From: Rhizobium oryzihabitans
Lineage (GTDB): Bacteria > Pseudomonadota > Alphaproteobacteria > Rhizobiales > Rhizobiaceae
Direction of reading: 5' to 3'
Length of the DNA stretch: 62,936 nt
Assembly: GCF_010669145.1 (NCBI RefSeq)
Contig: NZ_CP048638.1
Coordinates: 1 to 62,936 of the forward strand
The notes beneath the pieces are model-generated. The model made no database searches and was not told the DNA's origin. It saw nothing but the letters and a program-made list of their open reading frames with translations. The position numbers were made by a program, and so were the translations under genes. Of the stretch, positions 26,912 through 35,416 are shown piece by piece (within the stretch, counting starts at the first letter, position 1; every line of letters begins with the position of its first letter).

Positions 26912-27496
26912 TCAGCCTTCATCATCGTCGTGGCCTTTGCTAACGCGCCTCTTATCCCACACCCGATGTTTCAGGACGACGCCACGCCGCGTGTCTTGGA
27001 CCTTCTTGGTCCAAAGCAAATATTCATCTGGCAGGCCAAACAGCCTGCGATAATCGTCGGCCGTAATCTCATAGCCGACGAGACTGCGCGTCAGGATCTG
27101 AAACTGGGAGCCATCAAGCAAGCTGGTGATGTGATCGCTGGTAGTCGCGGTATCGACATCTCTCACGGGCAGAAGGCGAGGGCGGCTGTCGAGGTCATCC
27201 AGTTCATCGATCACGGTGAGAAAATCTTTGGTGTAATCTCGGAGCTGAGTGAGCTTGACGATGTACTGAGTGAGCGTGTCGTGCGCTTTGCGCCGGGCGG
27301 CGGTATCGAAATTTTGGAGTTCATCTGCACGAGGCGGGGTATGGTCCAGCTCGGCAATCAATGACTGCTCCTGACGCATAAGCTCCGACAACTCACCGAT
27401 GTACTCACGCTGCTTCTCGATGACTGCTCGTAAACGCGTTCGCAATCGCCTCTCAGTGGGACGATGGCTACCGCGCTTCTGCGTCTTCCGCGTCAT
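26912..27496 (-). CDS. Hypothetical coiled-coil protein (194 aa)
   Basis: A basic N-terminus (TRKTQKRGSHRPTERRLRTR), a long helical region (EKQREYIGELSELMRQEQSL) and a C-terminal acidic tail (KGHDDDEG). Soluble, no known domain. The inverted repeat at 27563-27599 lies about 65 bp upstream. Confidence 0.6.
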   Translation of the reverse strand: MTRKTQKRGSHRPTERRLRTRLRAVIEKQREYIGELSELMRQEQSLIAELDHTPPRADELQNFDTAARRKAHDTLTQYIVKLTQLRDYTKDFLTVIDELDDLDSRPRLLPVRDVDTATTSDHITSLLDGSQFQILTRSLVGYEITADDYRRLFGLPDEYLLWTKKVQDTRRGVVLKHRVWDKRRVSKGHDDDEG

Positions 27497-27562
27497 TGGT
27501 ACACCTCCCCACGCGGCAGAACTTCATTTCTCATTGTCGGGATAGACTCCTGTAGGTATGCC

Positions 27563-27599
27563 GTGACAATCAAAGCTTAGTGATTTGTCAGATTGTCAC
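27563..27599. promoter_or_regulatory. Inverted repeat GTGACAATC / GATTGTCAC
   Basis: Perfect 9-bp arms at 27563-27571 and 27591-27599, upstream of the 26912-27496 gene. The TGACAATCAA half resembles the operator-like sequence inside the promoter at 36961-36990. Confidence 0.5.
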
Positions 27600-27687
27600 A
27601 ATTAAATAAAATGGCTGGTGCCCTCGTGTACAGCGTTATCCTTTCGCATTTTATTATTTCTCTACCCCCACCTTATTATTGTTCCAT

Positions 27688-28293
27688 TTAGGATTGTTTT
27701 TTAAATATATTTGCTAATTCTGCTTGTATGAACTCCCCAAGTGGAGCTTTTTCCTCATAAAATCGGTTCTCAGCGACCTGCCAAGCGCGGTAGCGCATAG
27801 CGAAGCAGCCCATGAAAAGCGGCATCGAAAGCAGAAAGGCCGCAAACATCATTAGGCCCGATCCGACCCAGCCGCTATAAAGCACTGCGGCTGACAAAAC
27901 CGCGCAAGCAATCACAAACAGAATGGTCGCCGATCTAATAAAATAGGCTCTACGAGCCTCGGGAGCATAATGGACGACAGGCCCATTGATGTCCGCAAGC
28001 TCACGTAATGTAATCTCCAGTCCGCAATCTGGATCGGAGCATCGTCTAGCGTTGGGCCGTCCCGAAATCGGCACAAGAACGCCGCTACGGCCTTCACGCT
28101 TGCAGTCAGGACAATCAGGTCGATCAGCGCTGAAGGCCGAGACCGTCATCTTCAACGCGTTGCGGTGAGAATCTTTAATAGGGCGGGGGATCACCCTGCC
28201 GGGCCAACGCAAAAAGCCCCTCTTATCTGCAACCGGGGGCGTATCATCAGCATCGGTAGTCTGAGCCACCTTGCGGCGTCGGAAGATTTTCAT
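27688..28293 (-). CDS. Membrane protein with zinc-ribbon motif (201 aa)
   Basis: The N-terminal half has CPDCKREG and CSDPDCG, a Cys4 zinc-ribbon pattern; two membrane segments follow (about 118-138 and 142-165), then a cytoplasmic tail. It lies 29 bp downstream of the 28323-28703 gene on the same strand. No family recognised. Confidence 0.6.
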   Translation of the reverse strand: MKIFRRRKVAQTTDADDTPPVADKRGFLRWPGRVIPRPIKDSHRNALKMTVSAFSADRPDCPDCKREGRSGVLVPISGRPNARRCSDPDCGLEITLRELADINGPVVHYAPEARRAYFIRSATILFVIACAVLSAAVLYSGWVGSGLMMFAAFLLSMPLFMGCFAMRYRAWQVAENRFYEEKAPLGEFIQAELANIFKKQS

Positions 28294-28322
28294 TGTTAGA
28301 CCAGCTCGCTACTTGTTGTGGT

Positions 28323-28703
28323 TCACTGAAGCTGGATGTGCGGGAACCATTCCTCGAATAACTCGACCCGATCCAACTGATCTGCCGGGACAGTAAGCCT
28401 CAACCGCTCGCCGTTGTTACCAATTACAAGCACAAGACCATCACCGGACAAGGAAAGAGAGCACCAATCGCCGTCTCCGTTAAGGAATTCCGTTGATACA
28501 GAAAGATCACCCGAATCTACTGTGAATGTATAGCCGCCCCGAGCGACTTCACCGTCTGAAGAACCCCATAGCCTAAAGAGGCTTTTTATTGCAGGGTGAG
28601 CCAGCGATTCTGCGACATCCATTGAAAATGCGAAGGGCAAGGCTTCCCATGCAGCGACGGGCAGGCTCGTTGGCTTATAAGCCATTTCTGAAACGTCAGG
28701 CAT
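28323..28703 (-). CDS. Hypothetical protein (126 aa)
   Basis: From ATG 28703: MPDVSEMAYKPTSLPVAAWE, then a beta-rich domain ending FEEWFPHIQLQ. An ORF is open from 28802, but AGGGAG lies just upstream of 28703 and the extension overlaps the palindrome at 28794. Function unknown. Confidence 0.55.
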   Translation of the reverse strand: MPDVSEMAYKPTSLPVAAWEALPFAFSMDVAESLAHPAIKSLFRLWGSSDGEVARGGYTFTVDSGDLSVSTEFLNGDGDWCSLSLSGDGLVLVIGNNGERLRLTVPADQLDRVELFEEWFPHIQLQ

Positions 28704-29029
28704 GGGTGTACGCTCCCTATTATCGCTCAAGGACAGAGTAATCGAATCGTGAACTGATATCAAGACCGCCATATTACCACGGCGTACACCGCATGATATC
28801 ACGTGCTATCACCTCATATCGCCTTACATCGCTATCATGCGCGTGCTAACGGTTGGTAGCATTATATAGATGCACAGCGCGCAATGATCTGATTTAATGA
28901 AATGCGTCGTAGATTTCGACATCCCATATCTTAATCATTCGCAGGATATCACTTTCCATTGCACGGTATTGATTGTAACATTAAGCGTCCGCTCCAGATG
29001 CGGCGACATAGGTTGGGGAAGGGGAGATA
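28704..29029. promoter_or_regulatory. Intergenic control region with TGATATCACGTGCTATCA palindrome
   Basis: This 326-bp gap lies between two divergent genes. The near-palindrome TGATATCACGTGCTATCA is at 28794-28811 with half-sites around it (CTGATATCA near 28754, GCTATCATG near 28830). The same 18 bp occurs at 31520-31537. No RNA gene or ORF seen. Confidence 0.55.
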
Positions 29030-29464
29030 ATGGCTCCGCGAAGAGCATCGAAAGCTGGATCGGGCGAGGCGATAGCCGAACGCCCCATCATTGACATGCA
29101 TACGTTGCGCCTTCCCCGAGAAGAGGCGGCACGAGTTGAGACTTTTAAAAAACTCCACCGGCTTCCAACAGGCGACCTTTACGTGTTCCTGATGAACATC
29201 ACCGGCATCAACGAAGATGGATCAAACAGGGTCCTCGTTGACTACGCCCGTTTCGATTCAGACGATGACGTGAGGCCGACGATAGATAATTCCTCCATGC
29301 GTCTGCCACGCGACCAGTCTGACCGCATGAAAAACTTCAAGAAAAATCACCGCTTGTCTGTCGGCGAAATGCTGATCTTCATGATGGACAACGCCAAGAT
29401 TGCCGCCGATGGAAACACTCGGCTGCTCATCGATTATGAAACCTTGACGCTAATTGAGAAATAA
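29030..29464 (+). CDS. Duplicated RHH-like protein (144 aa)
   Basis: The protein repeats itself: HTLRLPREEAARVETFKKLH (from about residue 23) matches SSMRLPRDQSDRMKNFKKNH (from about residue 87). Each is followed by a similar helix and a closing ...R-V/L-L-V/I-DY. Strand-helix-helix units of this sort suggest two fused ribbon-helix-helix DNA-binding domains in one chain. GGGGAG precedes the ATG. It stands between two divergent regulatory regions and just before the second 54-bp repeat. Confidence 0.6.
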   Translation: MAPRRASKAGSGEAIAERPIIDMHTLRLPREEAARVETFKKLHRLPTGDLYVFLMNITGINEDGSNRVLVDYARFDSDDDVRPTIDNSSMRLPRDQSDRMKNFKKNHRLSVGEMLIFMMDNAKIAADGNTRLLIDYETLTLIEK

Positions 29465-29491
29465 TCACCTTACCGAACCGCTCATGAAGCA

Positions 29492-29545
29492 GATCGCGAG
29501 CGGGAACCGCGCTCCCAAATTGCGCCGTAGGTGACGGGAGCGATC
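29492..29545. repeat. 54-bp repeat, copy 2
   Basis: Direct copy of 26721-26774 with one C-to-A change in the middle. It starts 28 bp after the duplicated RHH-like gene. The pair bounds a 2.7-kb block of four hypothetical genes. Confidence 0.75.
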
Positions 29546-29570
29546 CAAATCGGATCACAGCCTTACCAGA

Positions 29571-30011
29571 TCAAATGTACTCGTATTGCAAACCGGGATC
29601 GGTGATGACACCCGGCGTGACAATTCTCCCGACAATAAACAGTCTACCAAGCGGCTTATGATCACGTTGATCATCGCGAACACGCCTCATTGTTCGCCTG
29701 AAAGACGCCCCATTCAGACGCGCCGTAAGGAACGCGCCCTGCTCGTCAACAGCAATAGAAACTTCAAGGTCCGGTTGTGGTAGATGCTTGTCACGAATAG
29801 CACAGTCATCGAACATATCGATTGAAACTGGAATACGGATCAAAACCCCCTTAGCGGGCACCGTAAGGCGGTCGGCAGGGAAGCTGGCGCGCTTAGGCGC
29901 ACGATGAACAGCGCCATCGTTGGCGTTGGCTGCGCCCCGGCGATCCATGCCGCCACGCGGAAAATGATCAATCATCGAAACTTCAGCCAGGTCGCGCACA
30001 TCACACCTCAT
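29571..30011 (-). CDS. Hypothetical protein (146 aa)
   Basis: From ATG 30011 (MRCDVRDLAEVSMIDHFPRG), whose start lies 2 bp beyond the upstream gene's stop. The middle has VPAKGVLIRIPVSIDMFDDC and the end GRIVTPGVITDPGLQYEYI. Soluble; no family recognised. The ORF is open to 30071, but that would overlap the 30013-30351 gene by 59 bp. Confidence 0.5.
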   Translation of the reverse strand: MRCDVRDLAEVSMIDHFPRGGMDRRGAANANDGAVHRAPKRASFPADRLTVPAKGVLIRIPVSIDMFDDCAIRDKHLPQPDLEVSIAVDEQGAFLTARLNGASFRRTMRRVRDDQRDHKPLGRLFIVGRIVTPGVITDPGLQYEYI

Positions 30012-30012
30012 T

Positions 30013-30351
30013 CTACTCGCTGAGAGAATATACCGGATGTTTGTCTTCATTGGGATGAACCCGGCCTTCATCCTTCAAAAATTTGATCGCAGCCCGGCAT
30101 CGAGCACCCGCACTTTCACGAGAGATGCTGAAGAGGTCTTGGAACGTAGCTGTGAAAACAGACATTCTGGCCCCTTTGACCTCTCCATCACGAAGGAGGG
30201 TCAATATCAAATCAGCATCGCGCTTCATCTGTGAATTGCTGCGCCTTCCACCTGCATCGTCAGCAAGCTTGCGTGCAAAAATCTCTTTTGCCTTCTTCGC
30301 GTCGTAGCTGAGATTATCATCCCGTTCCGACCTAACGCGTTTTGTCGTCAT
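30013..30351 (-). CDS. Small probable DNA-binding protein (112 aa)
   Basis: A basic N-terminus (TTKRVRSERDDNLSYDAKKA) and a helical second half, FQDLFSISRESAGARCRAAI then KFLKDEGRV, resembling a winged-helix with recognition helix and wing. Pairs with the next gene on the same strand. Confidence 0.5.
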   Translation of the reverse strand: MTTKRVRSERDDNLSYDAKKAKEIFARKLADDAGGRRSNSQMKRDADLILTLLRDGEVKGARMSVFTATFQDLFSISRESAGARCRAAIKFLKDEGRVHPNEDKHPVYSLSE

Positions 30352-30421
30352 CTAAGCCTCACAAAAATAGAGCCTAGAAGTTATCAAAGACAGCAAATAA
30401 TGCAATACGAGACGGCTTGAT

Positions 30422-31450
30422 TTATGGTTTGAACCCCGATGTCTGTGAGGGTGTTGCGCGAACTTTCGCCGTGCTCATTTCATTATTCGTAGTCTGGTTG
30501 GAAGCGCCATTATCAGAAGCTTTCGGTTGAGCAATATTCACGGACTGATTAACGGCTTTAGCAATTGAACCGGCCAACTTAGCAAGAGACCTTTTATCGA
30601 CATTCTCAACGCTTACAGCGGACGGTTTAACCGGGAGACCAACACGCCCTTTCCTACGGTTTCCGTAGGATGTGTGTGCAGTTACTGCGCTACGGTGTCC
30701 CATAGCTGCCGCAACCTCACCACCTTGATAATCCAATGTATTTTTCGCGTTAGCTGCAAACTGGTGTCTGGCGTCGTAAATTCGCGTTTTCATCTCCTTG
30801 GGAGTGATCAGTTTCATCTTTCTTAGTTCTGCCTTTGCTCCACGTAGGGCGCGGCGAACATGCGTTCCAATGTCATCCCACTCAACGCCATTCAAGGCAG
30901 TAATAACCCTATCAATGGCCGAACGCTGCTCGAACGTAATCACGTCATCTAGCAGGAATAGCTCTCTTTTCTCACCATTACCGGAAACGCCCGGCCGATA
31001 CTTTGCGTTCGGAACTGTCAAGACATCATCAACAAGGCTTGCATCCTTCCATTCAACCGGTCTCAAGCCTGTTGCGATACCGGCTTCAATCATATCTGCG
31101 GCAAGAAGCTGGAAGCGTCCACGATTTCCATTTCGAAGGACATGGATCAAATCCTGTTCTAACTGTGGCCCAACGCCTTTTGGCAGCTTTAGCTTCGGCT
31201 TTACGGCTGGCTTTTTCTCACGAAAAAGGCGCGTAAATCGCTCAGCTTCCTCATGACCAATCTCGCTTGTAATCCACCACTTTATCGCCGCTCTGATGAA
31301 GCGCCAACTCGCATCAGTTAGATAAGGATCATCTGCCGTGGCGACCACCACATAATTCTCGGGGGTCGGCTCCAAACCACAACGAGCCAGTTCTGCATTC
31401 CAACGGGTCGCAGCCCTTCGATATGCCTTCTCCGTTCTCAATGATGGCAA
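30422..31450 (-). CDS. Tyrosine recombinase / integrase (342 aa)
   Basis: An N-terminal SAM-like DNA-binding half is followed by the catalytic core: AAGIATGLRPVEW-type Arg I region, RIYDARHQFAANAKN (Arg and His of box II) and AAMGHRSAVTAHTSYGNRR (His and nucleophile Tyr). The tail is low-complexity Asn/Thr. It may resolve multimers or integrate; its targets could be the TGATATCACGTGCTATCA palindromes, one of which lies about 70 bp upstream. It is not the protelomerase, which lies at 12481. Confidence 0.8.
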   Translation of the reverse strand: MPSLRTEKAYRRAATRWNAELARCGLEPTPENYVVVATADDPYLTDASWRFIRAAIKWWITSEIGHEEAERFTRLFREKKPAVKPKLKLPKGVGPQLEQDLIHVLRNGNRGRFQLLAADMIEAGIATGLRPVEWKDASLVDDVLTVPNAKYRPGVSGNGEKRELFLLDDVITFEQRSAIDRVITALNGVEWDDIGTHVRRALRGAKAELRKMKLITPKEMKTRIYDARHQFAANAKNTLDYQGGEVAAAMGHRSAVTAHTSYGNRRKGRVGLPVKPSAVSVENVDKRSLAKLAGSIAKAVNQSVNIAQPKASDNGASNQTTNNEMSTAKVRATPSQTSGFKP

Positions 31451-31505
31451 AACAACATCCCCTACGTTTACGGACCACTGATATCATCAGATGTATTGCA
31501 GCATA

Positions 31506-31545
31506 TCCCTGCCATCAAGTGATATCACGTGCTATCAGGTGATGG
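31506..31545. promoter_or_regulatory. TGATATCACGTGCTATCA palindrome, copy 2
   Basis: The 18-bp near-palindrome at 31520-31537 is extended by CATCA...TGATG on its flanks to about 32 bp. CTGATATCATCAG, another palindrome, lies at 31479-31491. It sits between the divergent recombinase and lipoprotein genes. Confidence 0.55.
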
Positions 31546-31644
31546 CTTCCCGATGGCCTCGGCATCAAGCGAATTGGTGCTTTTCATTTCATCCTCTAGC
31601 TGGCATAAAAGGACATTGAATTTGATTTGTAGAAGGTTGTGAAC

Positions 31645-31824
31645 ATGCTTGGAAAGTCAATTGCTGTGATTGTTGTCGCCGCCACTCTCGCCGGTTGCCA
31701 GACAACATCAAATGAGCCAACTGACGCCTATGTAAAGCGGACGCTGGAGAACAACGCTACCACCATGGCTCCACGGGTCTCGGCCTCTGCTGACGTAAAC
31801 ACAGCGGCTGCTCCAAATTCATAA
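31645..31824 (+). CDS. Small lipoprotein (about 59 aa)
   Basis: A signal sequence with lipobox LAGC (AVIVVAATLAGCQTT) and a short hydrophilic mature part. ATG 31645 has GAAGG 8 bases upstream; GTG 31639 is an alternative. It heads the operon that contains dotC and dotB, the position of the lipoprotein gene dotD in Legionella, but it is much shorter than DotD (about 160 aa) and shows no clear similarity. Confidence 0.6.
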   Translation: MLGKSIAVIVVAATLAGCQTTSNEPTDAYVKRTLENNATTMAPRVSASADVNTAAAPNS

Positions 31825-31832
31825 ATATTAGC

Positions 31833-32813
31833 ATGGCAGTAACCGCTCGAAATTGCGCCGTCGATATTGGTTCGGTTTGGGTCAAGGCTATGGCGACGGT
31901 TCCCGGTGGGACACGTCTGGTTCAGTTTCCAACACGTCTAGGATTGGGGACTCGCGTCTCGGGTCCTCGCGATAAGCCTCCCCAAGTTGTCACTTACGGT
32001 GATGCGGTTGTCAGGGTAGGGGACCGTTCAGATCGGACAGGCTTCGTTGAATCTGAGTTGCCGAAGGCCCTCTCGGATACTCACTCATCGGCGGTAATGA
32101 TCGCCGCAGCTTATGACCGCTTGGGGATAGCTGGCTCATCAGTCCTAATGGTCGGGTCAGGTGTTGCCCCATCTAGCGATGAAGCGGCATATCTACGTTC
32201 TTCTCTTTCGAACTGCCGCTTGTCGAATGGTAGCGCGTTGTTGGTCTCAAAGTTGGGTGTAATGGGTTCGGCTGAAGCGGTGTTGGCTGATTTCTCGCTG
32301 GATCAATTTGCAGGGATTTCACCTCGTGGGGGCAAAGAGGAAAAGGGACGTTTTGCCGTTGTAGATTTTGGCTCAAAGGAGTGGCGGATCGCACTGGTTT
32401 CTGATGGAGCTGAAGGCGATGAGGTCGAGTTTCGTAAGGTCGATATCGAGACGGCCATGTTCGTTGAAAAGCGCACCTGCGAGATCATTGAGACGAGGTT
32501 GAACGTCTCGGTAAATGGGGTCGCTGAGATATTCGAAACCGGCGTTTGCTACGCCAAGCGAGGCAAGCGCGATATCACTATGCATATTGCGCAAGCTCGT
32601 CGCGAAGCGTGGCGGGAGTTTGGGCCAATTCTAATTGCTGAGATCGGTCGCCACGGTGCATCAACGATTTATGGGGCTGGCGGGAATGCAACGGTCCTGA
32701 AAGAAGCCTCATCGGGAATAAAGGACATTGATTTCAAGATTGCGAAGCAATGTGAAGTTAGTATAGTAAGGGGGCTGCTCAAAAGCGCTCGTCGTTGGGG
32801 AGAGCAGGGGTGA
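31833..32813 (+). CDS. Actin-like ATPase of the ParM type (326 aa)
   Basis: Shows the actin-fold phosphate motifs in order: CAVDIGSVWVKAMATV at the N-terminus, GRFAVVDFGSKEWRIALVSD in the middle and ASTIYGAGGNATVLKE near the C-terminus. Size and lack of membrane segments fit plasmid-segregation actins (ParM, Alp). The small gene directly after it would be the ParR-like adaptor. Striking here is its place, between a lipoprotein gene and dotC. Confidence 0.68.
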   Translation: MAVTARNCAVDIGSVWVKAMATVPGGTRLVQFPTRLGLGTRVSGPRDKPPQVVTYGDAVVRVGDRSDRTGFVESELPKALSDTHSSAVMIAAAYDRLGIAGSSVLMVGSGVAPSSDEAAYLRSSLSNCRLSNGSALLVSKLGVMGSAEAVLADFSLDQFAGISPRGGKEEKGRFAVVDFGSKEWRIALVSDGAEGDEVEFRKVDIETAMFVEKRTCEIIETRLNVSVNGVAEIFETGVCYAKRGKRDITMHIAQARREAWREFGPILIAEIGRHGASTIYGAGGNATVLKEASSGIKDIDFKIAKQCEVSIVRGLLKSARRWGEQG

Positions 32814-32820
32814 TTTACAA

Positions 32821-33060
32821 ATGGATGATGAGACATCAGGAGAAGCCGGGATCGTGCTCCCCCTGACGATATTGGAAGAGAAGCTATCCGCTCATCTTCT
32901 ATCTCTACCGGTTGAGAAACGTGCGGCAGCGATAGCGCGGTTTGCTCGAATCGGGTTTGAGAAAAAGAGCATTGCAACTGCCAAGCGAGGCTTGGGCGAT
33001 CCACCGGGGAATGTTGCCTTGGTTGATTTTCTAGGAGGCACTATCAGATGGTTCGCATGA
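32821..33060 (+). CDS. Small protein downstream of the actin-like gene (79 aa)
   Basis: MDDETSGEAGIVLPLTILEE, then a basic helical part (SLPVEKRAAAIARFARIGFE). It starts 7 bp after the actin-like gene and overlaps dotC by 13 bp. In type II partition operons this is the place of ParR, which this could be, though no clear RHH is seen. Confidence 0.55.
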   Translation: MDDETSGEAGIVLPLTILEEKLSAHLLSLPVEKRAAAIARFARIGFEKKSIATAKRGLGDPPGNVALVDFLGGTIRWFA

Positions 33061-34202
33061 ACGGCGCTTTTGCGGCGGCAATATTGATGACAGGGGTTTC
33101 CCTAGCGCATGCGCAAGAGGACACTCTGCCGGTACGACAGAATGTGTATCCCAATCAGGTGACTGCCTATCCCGGCGGATATCAGCCCCCGGTTGCTTAT
33201 CCTAATATGTATCCTATGGGTTATCCCGGTTATCCGGCAGTTGGTTATCCCGGCGTTTATCCCGGCGTTTATCCCGGTGGTTATCCCGGCGCATATCCGG
33301 GCCAGCAACAGGGCGTTATGCTGAACCAGCCGGGGATGGCTGGCCAGAGCGTCATCCGCGATCCTGCGTCCGGTCAGATGCTGCAAGCACCTACAGGAGC
33401 AGGGTCGAATGTGGTTGTCGATCCTTCAGTTTATATGCGTGGTCAAACGCCTGATAGACGTGGACCACAAGTCCCGCCCGGTTCCGGTCTCGGGGGGCAG
33501 GGTCCCGCCCGAAAAGAGATGGTCAGGAAGACTGCTCGCACTGCCGGTATCAGAGACGGTTATGCGCAGGAGGCTCAGCGGATTAACGCCTCCCTCAATA
33601 AGATGGCGGGCTGGTTGGACCGCACCTATCCTTTTCCCTCACTTATGATCAACGATCATATTGTCCCGCCAGTTGTCGTGCTCACGAACAGCCGCGTTGA
33701 AAAGAATGGTCCTCAGATTCTTGAGTTAACGCTTGGAAGGTTTGAAATCGTCACTCCTGCGCGAGTGACAGCGCAGGCTCCTTCATGGCGCACGTACCTG
33801 TTCATGCAGTCCGATCCTGAGAATGGCATCGACCTGCGTCCTCATTCTAAAGAGGACAGCACAGCTTGGCAAAGCGGGTACAAGGAAGGCCAGTCAATTG
33901 GAATTGCCGAGGCTCGGTCTTATTTTGAAGAAGCTGAACGGCGCATGCGGCGTGATTACGAGGGAATGGCCCGTTACCATGATCTGGCATCCCGAGGCGC
34001 AATTTCGATGCCTATCGCTTCTCAAAAGAGCAAGGCTCTTCAGATCAGCCGTGACGGCCGCGTAGCGCTTCGCGGAAGTAAGACGATCAAGATCGTCGTC
34101 TCGCCGACATTCCGAGGCAAGGCCGGTGTGGATGCGTTCCCTGTGGGGTCTGCTGATGTGACGATGCGCAACGTGCCGGTGCCAATCGCGAAGGGCAAAT
34201 GA
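33048..34202 (+). CDS. dotC: DotC-like type IVB secretion lipoprotein-type subunit
   Basis: 384 residues. After a signal peptide (MVRMNGAFAAAILMTGVSLA) comes a Tyr/Pro/Gly tract (YPGYPAVGYPGVYPGVYPGG) not typical of the family. The core then matches DotC/TraI: AGIRDGYAQEAQRINASLNK, DRTYPFPSLMINDHIVPPVV and AQAPSWRTYLFM, then RRDYEGMARYHDLASRG. There is no lipobox Cys after the signal peptide, unlike most DotC. It forms part of the outer-membrane core with DotD and DotH. GGAGG lies 9 bases before ATG 33048, and its stop overlaps the dotB ATG. Confidence 0.85.
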   Translation: MVRMNGAFAAAILMTGVSLAHAQEDTLPVRQNVYPNQVTAYPGGYQPPVAYPNMYPMGYPGYPAVGYPGVYPGVYPGGYPGAYPGQQQGVMLNQPGMAGQSVIRDPASGQMLQAPTGAGSNVVVDPSVYMRGQTPDRRGPQVPPGSGLGGQGPARKEMVRKTARTAGIRDGYAQEAQRINASLNKMAGWLDRTYPFPSLMINDHIVPPVVVLTNSRVEKNGPQILELTLGRFEIVTPARVTAQAPSWRTYLFMQSDPENGIDLRPHSKEDSTAWQSGYKEGQSIGIAEARSYFEEAERRMRRDYEGMARYHDLASRGAISMPIASQKSKALQISRDGRVALRGSKTIKIVVSPTFRGKAGVDAFPVGSADVTMRNVPVPIAKGK

Positions 34203-35413
34203 TGGACCAGCAGTATGCGCAGGTGATTGGCCTATGGTCGGGTAAACGCGATCTGTCGCAAAGCTTTCGCATGACTGAGACTGGCGAGGATGTTATGCGC
34301 ATCCTCTGCTACGCTGCGCGAAATGGCTGTCAGGATGTCATTTTCCAGACTGGCTCCCCAATCTTGATGAACAAGCTCGGCTCGCTGATCGCTCTGACCG
34401 AGTGGACATACGACACTACGGACTTCATGCGGGCTGCAAAACACATCAGCGGCTCGGGTGGTGATGTCGAGACGCGGCTTGCCGGGGCGCGGTCATTCAA
34501 TAAGCGGATCGACGCTCGTGATTTCGGGGATCGCGATGAGCATGGCGAGCCTAAAGTCTACCGTTTTCGAGCGAACGTGACCGCTTGCGCTTTCGGGGCC
34601 TCGCTCGGGGGGCAAATGGTGCTGCGCTATATTCCCGAACATCCGCCCACCGTTCGAGACATCCAGCTTGAGGAAGACATTATCGCGGAATCGACGCCTG
34701 AGATGGGGTCTGTAATTTTGTCTGGCCCGACCGGATCGGGGAAGACGACAACGTTTGCAGGGCTTCTTCGGCGAGTGATGGAAGAAGAAACGCCCATTGA
34801 AGGCAACATCGTTACGCTTGAGCAGCCTATTGAGTTCACGTTTGATTCAATTCAGTCTCACCGCTGCGTAATAGCGCAATCAGAAATCCCGACGCATTTC
34901 AGCAGTTTTGAAATGGGGATTGAAGAAGCGATGCGCCGCGTGCCGCGACTGATCGTGGTTGGCGAGCAGCGCGACTATCAGACAATGGCCGCAGCCCAAG
35001 AGGCGGCGAACACGGGGCACGCGGTCTATACCACGGTTCACTCAAACACTGCGGCTTTGGCGATCCAGCGTATTGTTGGCAAATTTCCGCGTGAAATGCA
35101 GAGCCAAGCATTCGAGATGGCGGTGGCGACAACTCATATGATCGTCAGCCAGGTACTGGTGAGAGATACCAAAGGAGGTCGTGTCTGCCTGCGGGAGTGG
35201 GTGGTACTCAATGACGACGCGCGGCAGGAACTTACGAAAGTTGGTTTTCTCGGCTCTCGTGCCTTTCTCTACGACCTCATGTCGCGCGGCGGATCAGGCA
35301 AGCCGATGAAGACGACTGTCGCGGAACAGTTTAAATCCGGCAATATCTCGGAAGAGGCTGCAATACTGGCGCTCAAGCGCTACGGCTATAGCAGCTCAGA
35401 GCGGATACTTTGA
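34199..35413 (+). CDS. dotB: DotB-like secretion ATPase
   Basis: 404 residues of the PilT/VirB11 superfamily, DotB/TraJ branch. Walker A is SGPTGSGKTTTFAGL; an Asp-box ITLEQPIEF-like motif (VTLEQPIEFTFDS), the Walker B region LIVVGEQRDYQTMAAAQEAA and HAVYTTVHSN follow. It is the hexameric inner-membrane ATPase that powers type IVB secretion or conjugation. Its start overlaps the dotC stop (ATGATG), and the M15-type gene begins 4 bp after its stop. Confidence 0.95.
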   Translation: MMDQQYAQVIGLWSGKRDLSQSFRMTETGEDVMRILCYAARNGCQDVIFQTGSPILMNKLGSLIALTEWTYDTTDFMRAAKHISGSGGDVETRLAGARSFNKRIDARDFGDRDEHGEPKVYRFRANVTACAFGASLGGQMVLRYIPEHPPTVRDIQLEEDIIAESTPEMGSVILSGPTGSGKTTTFAGLLRRVMEEETPIEGNIVTLEQPIEFTFDSIQSHRCVIAQSEIPTHFSSFEMGIEEAMRRVPRLIVVGEQRDYQTMAAAQEAANTGHAVYTTVHSNTAALAIQRIVGKFPREMQSQAFEMAVATTHMIVSQVLVRDTKGGRVCLREWVVLNDDARQELTKVGFLGSRAFLYDLMSRGGSGKPMKTTVAEQFKSGNISEEAAILALKRYGYSSSERIL

Positions 35414-35416
35414 CAG

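Noticed and set aside
30422..31450. The 342-residue tyrosine recombinase as the protelomerase
   Set aside because: Its boxes are those of ordinary integrases, and the 12481 gene has the telomere-resolvase-type motifs and lies near the palindrome.
34199..35413. dotB as a type IV pilus PilT
   Set aside because: It follows dotC with overlapping codons and carries the DotB/TraJ-style VVGEQRDYQT region; no pilin genes are nearby.
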